From: Roridomyces roridus
Taxonomy: Eukaryota; Basidiomycota; Agaricomycetes; Agaricales; Mycenaceae
NCBI GenBank assembly: GCA_029378245.1
Contig: JARKIF010000012.1
Location: 310,001-374,000, forward strand
Direction of reading: 5' to 3'
Length of the DNA stretch: 64,000 nucleotides
Shown here: positions 55,697 through 64,000 of the stretch, piece by piece
Position numbering within the stretch: position 1 is the first letter of the stretch
Layout: each line of letters begins with the position of its first letter
Notes under the pieces: model-generated
Told to the model about the DNA's origin: nothing
Seen by the model: only the letters and a program-made list of their open reading frames with translations
Databases searched by the model: none
Position numbers and translations under genes: made by a program

Positions 55697-56765
55697 GTTG
55701 GGCTCGAGCAACGTGCAGGTGAGACATCTTGAGGCAGCTTGTTTTTAAGACAGGAGACCCCGCATGGATTGCGTCCACGGGACAGCGGGGTATGCGAGCT
55801 TTGTTGAGAACAGTTTCATATGATCAGGTTTCTCGAAGCATAGCGCCCGGTTCGGGGTGCGAAAATCGGCAAGAACGCGAACCCATGATGTCTGCACGTG
55901 TGGTTACTGGAGGTCTTCTGCTGTTTCCCTCTGCTTCCCTACCGACACGCTGTCGGGTGAGATAATTGCGGAGGGGGCGGTTCGTGCTCGGACCGTATCT
56001 GGTAAAAAAGGTAATGGTGGTTGTGTTCCCGCAAAGTTGATACCATCAATTTGGCGCGCCAAACAATACCCGGTTGTTCCTAATACTTCATCTACCGTTT
56101 TCTATCGCCGTTGCTTTGCAGTCATTTTTGCGACTCCGTGGCGAGCATAGGCTCATCCTCTTCTTATCTAGCTTGCCAGCGGGCTGGATACAGTCCTTGA
56201 AACCACTGCTTCGGGTTCTTGAAGCCGCCGGCTGATATCACTGTCCGACCCGAGCCTGAAGCCGCCACTGTCCGACCCCCTGGGGCCTGAAGCCGCCACT
56301 GTCCGACCCCTGAAGCCGCCGGCTGATATCACTGTCCGACCCCCACGAGAGACACCGAATCAAGTTTGGATTTGTTGCCGCCGAGACGAGATGGCTGCTC
56401 CGACGGTACCAGTACTGCTCCCTAGATTCTCATAGCCAAAATCAACACGCTCTGCGTGTTCTTTCTCCTTCACCGTCGTGGCTGGTGGCGTTGAACCAGT
56501 ACCTTTTTCAATAGTTTCATCGTGCATCATCTGGTCTGAATCGAGAGAGGTCAAATGTTGGTCAAACGCCGTTTGGAAGTCGAGCCGCTTATGAACAGCC
56601 GGAATGACTGGGAGGGTACTCACTGTGTCATCGTCAGCCAATCACATCGCGAGGATACACGGCTTCCCAATTCGGAAGTGCCCTGAAGTGTCAGCGAGTA
56701 CCCTCGCGGTCTCCGCTAAAAAAACACATACTGACGGTTTCCATCCTCCACCACCTCCACCAGCC
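55697..56765. other. Intergenic region between the GH92 gene and the ZIP gene
   Basis: Head-to-head spacer. It includes the tandem repeat at 56,219-56,343 and a minus-strand open stretch (56,360-56,638, RLDFQTAFDQHLTSLDSDQ and a Lys/Glu-rich tail) that lacks an ATG and any recognised domain. That stretch could be an exon of an unseen gene, but I cannot complete it. Confidence 0.4.
56219..56343. repeat. Short tandem repeat of two interleaved units
   Basis: The unit TGAAGCCGCCGGCTGATATC followed by ACTGTCCGACCC occurs twice, bracketing two copies of a shorter form that lacks GGCTGATATC (TGAAGCCGCCACTGTCCGAC). The array lies in the shared upstream region of the GH92 and ZIP genes. Confidence 0.75.
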
Positions 56766-58170
56766 ATGTCCTCCGATTCAGACTCGTCCTGCGGCGCTAC
56801 AAACAACGGCGACACATTTCTCGGCCTCCGGATAGCTTCGGTTTTCATCGTCTGGTTTTGCGCCACGGCAGGCACTTTATTTCCTGTGCTCGCAAGAAGA
56901 TCCAAATGGCTACGTGTCCCGAAATCCGTCTTCGAGTGCGTGATTCTATCTCTCTCTGACTCACGAAATTCAACATTCGAGTAGTTTTGCGAAATACTTC
57001 GGATCGGGCGTCATCGTAAGCATCCGAGCTCTGGATGCCGCGGATTTTTCTAATGCCTTGGCTTTAGATTGCGACAGCGTTCATACACCTGCTATCACCA
57101 GCCCTCGATGCTCTGTCTTCTCCATGCCTTGCCCCAGGATGGTCAGAATACGTGCGTTTTACCGCCACGTCCCTACTCAACGAAAACTGAGCCATTTCAT
57201 TTACAGCCATACGCGCTGGCGCTATGCCTGCTGAGCATATTCTCGATCTTCATCCTCGAACTCATCGCTTTCCGATGGGGTACTTCCAAGCTGGAAAAGG
57301 TCGGGCTGCGCCACGGTAAGTCGCCTTCCCCCGCTCCCCCGCCGGACGGTTTATTAATACGATTAGACCCGCATGGGCATTTCACCGGCTCACATGCTGC
57401 ACATGGGCCCGAGGGAGCCCAAACTCCTCCCAAGGAGGCGGGCGACGTCGAGCAGCAAAGTCGGAGCGAGGAAGAAGATCATGGTCATCACCATCATGAC
57501 CACGGGCACGGGCACGGACACGACTCGGCAGCCAGCGCGCAGGTCATTGGCATCGCAATCCTCGAGTTTGGTGTACTTTTACACAGGTATGAAGCCTGCT
57601 TGATGTGTTTGACGACGCTCACCTCAATATAGCGTCCTCATCGGACTGACGCTTGCCGTCGATCCGGACTTCAAAATTCTCTTTGTCGTGATCGTCTTCC
57701 ATCGTACGTCTGCCCTCTTTGTCCTTATATACCGGCGACTCATAATCGCCTGCAGAAACATTCGAAGGACTAGGGCTCGGCTCGCGGCTAGCGTTCATCG
57801 AGCTACCGCCGAGATATCACTTTGTGCCCGTGGTCTCTGCTTTGGTATACGGCCTGAGCACGCCCGTGGGCATTGCCGTCGGACTCGCGGTGCGCAGCAC
57901 ATATAACCCCGGGAGCGCCACGGCGTCCATCGTCAGCGGCGTGCTCGACTCCTTAAGTTCGGGTATACTCATCTACACTGGGCTCGTCGAGGTGCGTTTG
58001 GCTTCCGATCGCGTATAGCTATCCATTGATCTGATTTGTCGCAGCTCCTCGCACACGAGTTCTTATTCAACAAGGAGATGATGAACGCTTCCAACAAGAA
58101 GCTCACATACGCACTGGGGACGATGCTCTTTGGGTGCGGGGTCATGGCGCTGCTCGGTCGGTGGGCATAG
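56766..58170 (+). CDS. ZIP-family zinc/iron transporter
   Basis: About seven exons encode a plasma-membrane or vacuolar metal importer of the Zrt/Irt type. Helices and motifs in order: FLGLRIASVFIVWFCATAGTLFPVL (TM1), AKYFGSGVI|IATAFIHLLSPALDAL (TM2, with the conserved H), PYALALCLLSIFSIFILELIAFRWG (TM3), a long loop rich in His and acidic residues (HGHHHHDHGHGHGHD), then the metal-path helices AQVIGIAILEFGVLLHSVLIGLTLAV (TM4, with HSxxIG), LFVVIVFHQTFEGLGLGSRLAF (TM5, HQxFEGLGLG), and TM6-8 ending GTMLFGCGVMALLGRWA. Both signature helices are intact, so the protein should be functional. A His-rich loop of this kind is typical for zinc sensing or regulation. Confidence 0.9.
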
Positions 58171-58756
58171 CCGGGAAAGCGCTGAGTTGTGTACGATATG
58201 GGACTGCTGCGACACATCCATTCATCCCACACCATCCAAGGATTCGTATTTATATTCGCTTTCAAGTATTTTTATTCAATCTCAGGTGTGTAGGATAGAT
58301 GCGTAGACACTGCTAGAGGTTGGCTAGAGGAATGAAGTTGTAGCAATTTCTGATCAACCGAGCTGGTTCCTTGTCCTTTCCCTCCTTGATGACACCACCA
58401 ATGTTGTTCGCCCTCCGTCCGTCACTCGGCCCAGATCCTGTGGAGCCCATATATTGGTAACTATCGAGGACCTACTTACTAGTACATACTTAGGCGCTGT
58501 CGCCGCCGCACGCCTCTTGCCGTCGGAATGAATACCCAGGACATCACCGGCACCAGGGCCCAACAGACATCAAGGAAGCATTCGCCTAACCTTGGCCGCC
58601 GATTGGCCATGGGAACCTAGTGGACAACTCAGCTTTTGCCCACATCCACCCGCTGCCAGACGGGGTCAGTCAGATTTTCCTTTCCGTCTTCCGTTCCAAC
58701 TGACGGTGATCCAGAACTAGGTTGTGAACGCCTCCGGGAATCAGCGACATCTGGAC
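58171..58756. other. Intergenic region, no gene seen
   Basis: 3' flank of the ZIP gene and promoter of the next gene. No coding signal recognised. Confidence 0.35.
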
Positions 58757-60348
58757 ATGGGCAATGCCCGCCTTGCATTCTTTTTCAGACTATCCTTGGT
58801 CTTCCTACTGACCCAATTCGCTCTTTTGACGGCGGCGGCAACTTCGTTTGCTCAAGCCAATGTGGTCGTTGGGCTCGAATCGAAGCGGCACGCTCGCATA
58901 AATCGTCGGGATATCGATCTCGGAATCCCCGGCCTTGGTGGAGGGTTCGGGAGCGGCGGCGGGTTCGGGAGTAGCGGCGGATTCGGCGGCCTTGGTGGTG
59001 GTTTTGGTGGGTTTGGAGGCAATACCGGCAACACGGGCAACAATGGCAATACGGGCAGTAATGGCAATACAGGCCAGAACGGCAATACAGGCAATACAGG
59101 CCAGAGCGGGAATACTGGCAGCAGCGGCAGTACTGGCAGCAGCGGCAGTACAGGCAGCAGCGGCAATACTGGTAACAGCGGTGATTCTGGCAATGGCGCC
59201 AGCACTGGGAATGGCAGCGGAGGGACTGGAGACAATAACGGTAGTGGTGGAGGTGACTCCAATGACCAAAGCCCCACAACCCCGGCACCATCCACTCATA
59301 CTACACCGTGCGTTCTGTCATTTTCCTGTACGACTATATTGAAACAATCCCTCGTTCCAGGACGCCGCCCGCCTCGCCTACCTCCAGCAAGCCTAAATCC
59401 AGCAGCGCCAAGGCGTCTTCGTCTTCTGCTGCCAAAAAAATCTCCGAAAGCCCCTCCAGCTCGGCCTCTTCTCCACTTCCGCCCGCCAGCCACCTGTCCG
59501 GGGTGACGGACACGGCTGCGATCTCGACTGTGACCAACGACCCTGGAACGAGCGAGACTGCCTCCCCCTCCTCCGCTGCATCACATTCAAATACAGGGCT
59601 GCTCGCAGGAATCCTCGTTGCCCTTATCCTCATCCTACTGATCGCCGTTGCCGCAGTGGTGTTCTATCGGCGGCGTCGTGCACGACGTGATGCCGATAGC
59701 GGCAGCCAGTGGAACTATCCAACTACCGAAACGGGTGGGGGTGTCCTGGCTGCTGTGCGAGGGCGATTCGGCGGCCCTGGCGGGGCCACCGTCAATAACG
59801 GCGGTGTATGGAGTAGGCTGGACATGGCGTCGCGTGGCGACCTGACCGCACCATCCGCCTTTGGAGCATCCTCGCCCTCTCCCTCCCCATCTTTGTCCTC
59901 ACCATCCTTTTCCTCGGCCCAAATCTCTCATCAGCCACCGTCACCCACGCCCGACTCCCGTGGACCAACACCTGTTCCTTTCGTCCCCTCTTCCACTTCG
60001 CACGCACCGGCACCGGCACCTCTGCCTGCCGACCCTCTCGACACAGACCCTGAGCCCTCGCTCCTTCCTTACCGCGCCCACCCGCCACCACCCCCTGCGC
60101 CCCCGCTTGACATGAGCGCGCGCGCAAAACTCCGCTCTTCCACAGGGCACGGCCACTCTGTCGCAGGACACGATGCCGACTCGATCTTCGCCGCCGACCC
60201 ACCACCTTTCGCAAGCGGTGACTCGCCGCTGCACTGGCAGAACGAGCCCGCGCTGGCAGACTCGAGGCCAAATTCCATGGACTCGCCACTTCCCGTCTCG
60301 GACGATCCGAGGTGGTCGAGATTCCCACTTCCGCCCGGACACTCGTAA
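58757..60348 (+). CDS. Single-pass membrane protein with Gly/Asn/Thr repeat ectodomain
   Basis: Two exons (58,757-59,307 and 59,361-60,348) encode about 512 residues. The N-terminus has a signal peptide or anchor (LSLVFLLTQFALLTAAATSFA), then GGG[F/S]-type glycine repeats, an array of ~10-20 short G-N-T-G and G-S-T-G units (imperfect 9-bp repeats, 59,020-59,240), a Ser/Pro/Thr-rich mucin-like stretch, one TM helix (GLLAGILVALILILLIAVAAVVFYRRRRARR, in two parts) and a 190-residue Ser/Pro-rich tail. The ectodomain would be a flexible O-glycosylated stalk. General design matches wall-stress sensors (WSC/Mid2-like) without their Cys domain, and the gene at 42,646. The repeat array may vary in length between strains. 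Function is inferred only from architecture. Confidence 0.65.
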
Positions 60349-60770
60349 CTGTAGCTGTATCTAGACTCTGGAATTCCTCTCTTCCTCTGTGTGTCTTTTT
60401 TGGTCACACCATCGCTTTCTTCTGGCATGATTTACCTACCGCACTTGACTTGGCATTTCACATTCACGCTCCACACATACATGCTTTTGATTTTTTATGA
60501 ATATTATTCTTTCTTCTCGCTTCAGGTCTCGGTGGCATGGCTCATTGACGACTTTTATTGCAAATTTAGACAAGTGCACGATTCGCATTGGTTCCAAGTC
60601 CAATACGGACGAGGGCTTTCGTCACCTTCCCCGGCGCGTTCAATGGCCATCCACGTTGACCAGAGCCTTTCTCTCTAGCAACCTCCTTGCAAACGTCACA
60701 CACGACCTAGAAGATTAAATGACTGTCTTGGGGACAAAGTAGAGTCACGCACCCGTGGTCTTGGGTAACG
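60349..60770. other. 3' intergenic region between convergent genes
   Basis: AT-rich (TTTTATGAATATTATTCTTT near 60,495) and likely to contain polyadenylation signals for the membrane-protein gene. No gene seen. Confidence 0.4.
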
Positions 60771-62364
60771 TCAATTCCATGGGCATCCGTATGTCCAACA
60801 TTGTAAACACTTTCGTGCTATCATGCCAGAAGATACCTCCAGGCTCAATCCATCCCTCTTCAACTCATCCAGACTCAAAGTCTCGAGTTCGGTGGGCTCG
60901 CTACCGTACTCAGTAAGGAACACGGCAGATACGAGGGCAGCGCCTGGAGTGCGACGAGATTTGAGCATTTTGATGAATCGGGAATAGTCGACAGGGAATG
61001 GAAACGGTGCCATTGAGCCGAAGCAAATCTCTTGGAGATGAGGAGATACTCCATTCGAGTTCCCAAGCGTGAGCATGTCCAGATGGGCGTCTATCTCATC
61101 CGTCAATCTCGTGACATCGACAAGGTCCCCGTAGAAAAAGGAGAGCGCGATACGGCTGATGAAAGAATATTTCCCAAGGATCGCCGTCGTTATATTAGCA
61201 TCAACTTGCCCTTGAACACAGAGCCGTTGTGGTGTGCATGAAGAACGGAGGAAGAAGGAATCCAGGACTTCGCCAATCCGCGTGTCCTCCTCTTTAATCC
61301 CAAAGGCTAGTTCGGCCAAAACGGGAGCCTGAATGTAGTCCAAAATCTTGACGTCACTGACGTAGAGGTGCCGTAGATGTGCAGTGAGAATCGGTTCGTC
61401 ACTTGGCCACAGGTCCGACCAATCGTCTTCGTCGAATACGACCGTGATTCTGGCCTCGATGAGATCTGGGGCCATCCTGAGGGCGCTTTGATGTGTCGCC
61501 CATGGGGCTCGGACTCGATAGCAGGTGATTTGGTGGGCAGGGAAAAGGAATGGGACGGGCCGGGATTCGTTCATGTAGCCCACATCGAACAGGGAAGGAG
61601 CTGACTCAAATGAGTCGATAGACTCTAAACCCTCCTCACTTTCTTCGGTATCCCATTGGAGCCACAGCCTGGAGAGCGACGAGAGATTGAGTGTGCCCAG
61701 CTGACTGGCTACAGCTGCGGTCAGATGGATATCGAGGCGCTCCCAGCGATGCGAGTGTTTGGATAGAAGTTGAAACATCTCGATCTGAGGAGCCGAATCA
61801 TGAGCCTCAGATCCAATAAAATGCACTCTGAGTAGTTGAGAGCGGTCCACTTGAGTCTGAACCATGTCCAGATGGACGCCCGGGCCTCCGTTGAAGTCGA
61901 CAAACACAGTCGACCAAAACGAGGGAGTGGCCACAGAAATGGCTCTCCAACGACTGCAGACTTGTGTCAAGACCCAGGGACAATCCTGCAGGTCGGACAC
62001 GTCCCCGTCCATTTCTTCCAACAACGGTAGCGTCCACGAAAAGATTTCCACAAGGACCTCGGGCGGCATTCGTCTGAGCGGGGAAAGAATGGTAGAGCTC
62101 CGTTTCTGCTGGCCCAGCACTTCTGCTCGCCTTCCTTCGAGGTGCTGGATCCGTTGCTTGAGTCCACATATCTCGTCATCGAGACTCAGCAGCCGCGCCG
62201 TAGTTCTCGCTTCCACAGCCTGTAGAATGGACAAGTCGGCGCCGTACGGGGGCTCGTTGGAATGTTCAAGCGAAGTGATATTGCACCGAAATCGTAGGGA
62301 CATCGGAGTCGGCCTCGACGTCTGAATTCTTCAAGGCACCACACTCGGAGCAGCGAGACGACAT
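60771..62364 (-). CDS. F-box/LRR-like protein H, N-terminal Cys-motif subtype, frameshift near the start
   Basis: A paralogue of gene F. The ATG at 62,364 opens MSSRCSECGALKNSDVEADS, like gene F, but the frame stops after VQYHFA at 62,266. One extra T (GCTTGAAC) separates it from the main frame, which continues EHSNEPPYGAD (compare NEPPESAE in F) and stays open for the remaining ~500 residues. Features: coiled coil (LLSLDDEICGLKQRIQHLEGRRAEV, in two blocks), F-box core ILSPLRRMPPEVLVEIFSW and WVLTQVCSRWRAISVATPSFWSTVF, then LRR-like segments (HLRHLYVSDVKILDYIQAP). If the frameshift is real, translation could start at the in-frame ATG at 62,303 and lose the Cys motif. Confidence 0.8.
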
Positions 62365-62527
62365 CTGTGCAGCTGTGAGCAAGTACGTAGAGATATCTGC
62401 GCCGCGGCTACCTTCATGAGTGGCTCTGTGCAAAGGGTGTGACCTGACGCGGCTGATTCCGAGTCGGATCAGCAGCCCGAACTCTTTCCTGAACCACGAC
62501 CACGAAATCACTGGTCCTTGCTCCTCG
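62365..62527. promoter_or_regulatory. Divergent promoter of F-box genes H and I
   Basis: A head-to-head spacer of 163 bp between two long F-box genes of different subtypes. No specific element was recognised. Confidence 0.4.
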
Positions 62528-64000
62528 ATGCCTCAATTGCTATTAAATTGCCAAGGGTTGTTGGGGCTTCGTACTCCTACCGAGCCTGTGAACCCACTGC
62601 CCAACAGCCATTTCGGTACCAACGATCCTGTCCAAGAATGCCAAATTCCCGGCATCCGCACCTTTATTCGCCATGCGCGTGCCCGAAAAAACCGACTGGA
62701 TGAAAAGATCGCTTCGCTCGAGGTTGCTCTGAACGAACTCTATTCTGAGCGCGATGCGTTGGACGAGGCGATCTGTAATCACGTCGTCGCCCTCTCTCCC
62801 ATTCGTCGCATGCCAACAGAGATCATATCCCTCATCTTCACGCACTGTGTGGAGAACGGCGCGATATTTGTGGACAACGCCGCTTGGACCCTCAGCGCCG
62901 TGTGCTCCCGTTGGCGAGAGATTGCGCTTTCTCCCGTTTATTGGACAGAGATCAGTACCTGGGTAGACCTCCCCATCCCAAAGCTCGAAACAATTCTCGC
63001 CCGGTCTGCCATCCTGCCGCTGGATATCTATTTCTGCTCTGAAAGCGACGGGCTCATGTCAGAGCTCGAAACGGCGACGCTACAGCTGCTCGTCCAGCAT
63101 TGCGAACGATGGGAGTATGTACGCATCAGTGGTCCGACGCAGGTCTACTCCATTGTTGAGAGCGTTGGGCCGCGATTTTCGATGCTGCGGACACTGGATT
63201 ACGATATCTATTACTCAGGCGTTACGCCAGCACCGTACCAACTCGATATCTTCCGCTCCGCCCCGCAGCTGGAGGAGGTTTTAGTCAATAGGGGCTACTG
63301 GTTTACCCCCGTCATCCTGGATCTACCATGGAATCAACTCACCACATATCGTGCCAGTAGCGAGTGGAGCGGACTTTCCGCGCTCGCTTCTGCCGTCAAT
63401 CTGGTAGAGTGCACTTTGGACATGGGCGAGGACGAGGAACCCGCCGTCAGGCCTGCCACGGTCATGCATTTCCCCCGACTCCTGCGTTTGGGCGTTTCCC
63501 ATGGCAGGGTTTTACCATATCTACACACACCGGTGCTTGAGGAGTTATACTGCAAGGACGGCAACTCTACCAATAGGGTCAGCGACGTCACCTTCCCTCG
63601 CACACTCCAGACATTGGTCTTCGAGGCGGACACCGATCATGACTTTGATTTGATGGGCATCCTGGAGGCTCTCCCGAGCCTAGAATCGTTGACAATTTCA
63701 TCAGCTCTTCCCGCAGACTCGGTCTGCAAATTTCTCGCTTCGGCTGGCAAGAAGGTTTCGCGCTTGGAAAGCGTGTCGCTGGCTCTTTCGTCACACACCG
63801 ACAGCGCAGAGTTCCAGATCCTGGACACGCTCGAGGCGCTGGACTGGTCGGAAGCCAGGCTGCGCAGCTTTCGATTCCTGTTGCCTAGACTGCAGACACC
63901 GTCCACCGGGCCCAGGCTGAGAGGGCTCCAAGCGCGGGGTGCAAGCGTCAAGTTTGGACAGAACAGATGGCAATTTTATACGATCGCTGTGCCGAGCAGA
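62528..64000 (+). CDS. F-box/LRR-like protein I, coiled-coil type, cut by the window end
   Basis: The frame is open for 491 codons from the ATG at 62,528 to the last base. MPQLLLNCQGLLGLRTPTEP is nearly the same as the start of gene B; then RTFIRHARARKNRLDEKIA, a coiled coil, LSPIRRMPTEIISLIF and WTLSAVCSRWREIALSPVYWTEI, and the LRR-like part (LPWNQLTTYRASSEW, FPRLLRLGVSHGRVLPYL). The last visible residues QNRWQFYTIAVPSR align with SQWRFYTSTVPRRFRFER at the end of gene B, so only about four or five residues and the stop are missing. Intact as far as seen. B and I are the most similar F-box pair, 46 kb apart and in opposite orientation. Confidence 0.85.
   Translation, partial: MPQLLLNCQGLLGLRTPTEPVNPLPNSHFGTNDPVQECQIPGIRTFIRHARARKNRLDEKIASLEVALNELYSERDALDEAICNHVVALSPIRRMPTEIISLIFTHCVENGAIFVDNAAWTLSAVCSRWREIALSPVYWTEISTWVDLPIPKLETILARSAILPLDIYFCSESDGLMSELETATLQLLVQHCERWEYVRISGPTQVYSIVESVGPRFSMLRTLDYDIYYSGVTPAPYQLDIFRSAPQLEEVLVNRGYWFTPVILDLPWNQLTTYRASSEWSGLSALASAVNLVECTLDMGEDEEPAVRPATVMHFPRLLRLGVSHGRVLPYLHTPVLEELYCKDGNSTNRVSDVTFPRTLQTLVFEADTDHDFDLMGILEALPSLESLTISSALPADSVCKFLASAGKKVSRLESVSLALSSHTDSAEFQILDTLEALDWSEARLRSFRFLLPRLQTPSTGPRLRGLQARGASVKFGQNRWQFYTIAVPSR

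Noticed and set aside
58785..59299. Three long minus-strand frames over the Gly/Asn repeat
   Set aside because: Repetitive antisense translations (Cys/Tyr, Ala/Ile or Leu/Pro only) of the repeat array; the plus strand has signal peptide, intron and TM helix.

Overview
The window reads as nuclear DNA of a mushroom-forming basidiomycete (Agaricomycetes). The evidence is short introns of about 45-60 bp with clear GT/AG ends, intron-rich housekeeping genes (Sec61 alpha, ATP synthase alpha, glycerol kinase), a large F-box family of the Agaricomycete type, BTB/POZ proteins with conserved intron positions, and many small secreted proteins. Gene spacing is tight and both strands are used. No bacterial, plasmid or viral gene was recognised. 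All assignments come from reading the sequence and recalled family motifs; no database was searched.

Layout. 0-11 kb: a six-cysteine small secreted protein, SEC61A, a RAI1/DXO-like gene whose catalytic motifs look eroded, a decayed sec61 fragment, a disordered Ser/Pro-rich protein, a GT18 glycosyltransferase facing an ERV1 sulfhydryl oxidase, and a secreted PI-PLC-like enzyme. 11-22.4 kb: F-box gene A, a second copy of the six-cysteine protein, an inverted-repeat element, a secreted protein, F-box gene B, an AAAP amino-acid transporter and two tandem BTB genes. 22.4-37 kb: two Baeyer-Villiger monooxygenase paralogues in opposite orientation. They bracket F-box gene C, three members of an apparently lineage-restricted membrane family with an N-terminal CxxC, a block of repeats, and two short F-box/LRR-like genes. 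37-48 kb: ATP1, a Kex2-type repeat-peptide precursor, a single-pass membrane protein, glycerol kinase and an MFS transporter relic. 48-64 kb: four long F-box genes, a GH92 alpha-mannosidase, a ZIP metal transporter and a Gly/Asn-rich single-pass membrane protein.

Two points stand out. First, the minus-strand gene at 40,668-41,198 encodes a signal peptide followed by eight short Trp-ending units separated by Lys-Arg. This is the architecture of a Kex2-processed peptide (pheromone-like or RiPP-like) and is the best candidate here for something undescribed. Second, many single-base +1 frameshifts interrupt otherwise well conserved genes between about 37.5 and 62.3 kb (ATP1, glycerol kinase, GH92, the MFS relic and two F-box genes), while 0-37 kb looks clean. 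That suggests locally poor consensus sequence rather than many independent pseudogenes.

No gene cluster with one shared pathway is evident. Housekeeping genes are interspersed with expanding, fast-evolving families (F-box, BTB, BVMO, CxxC membrane family) and small DNA-transposon-like repeats.
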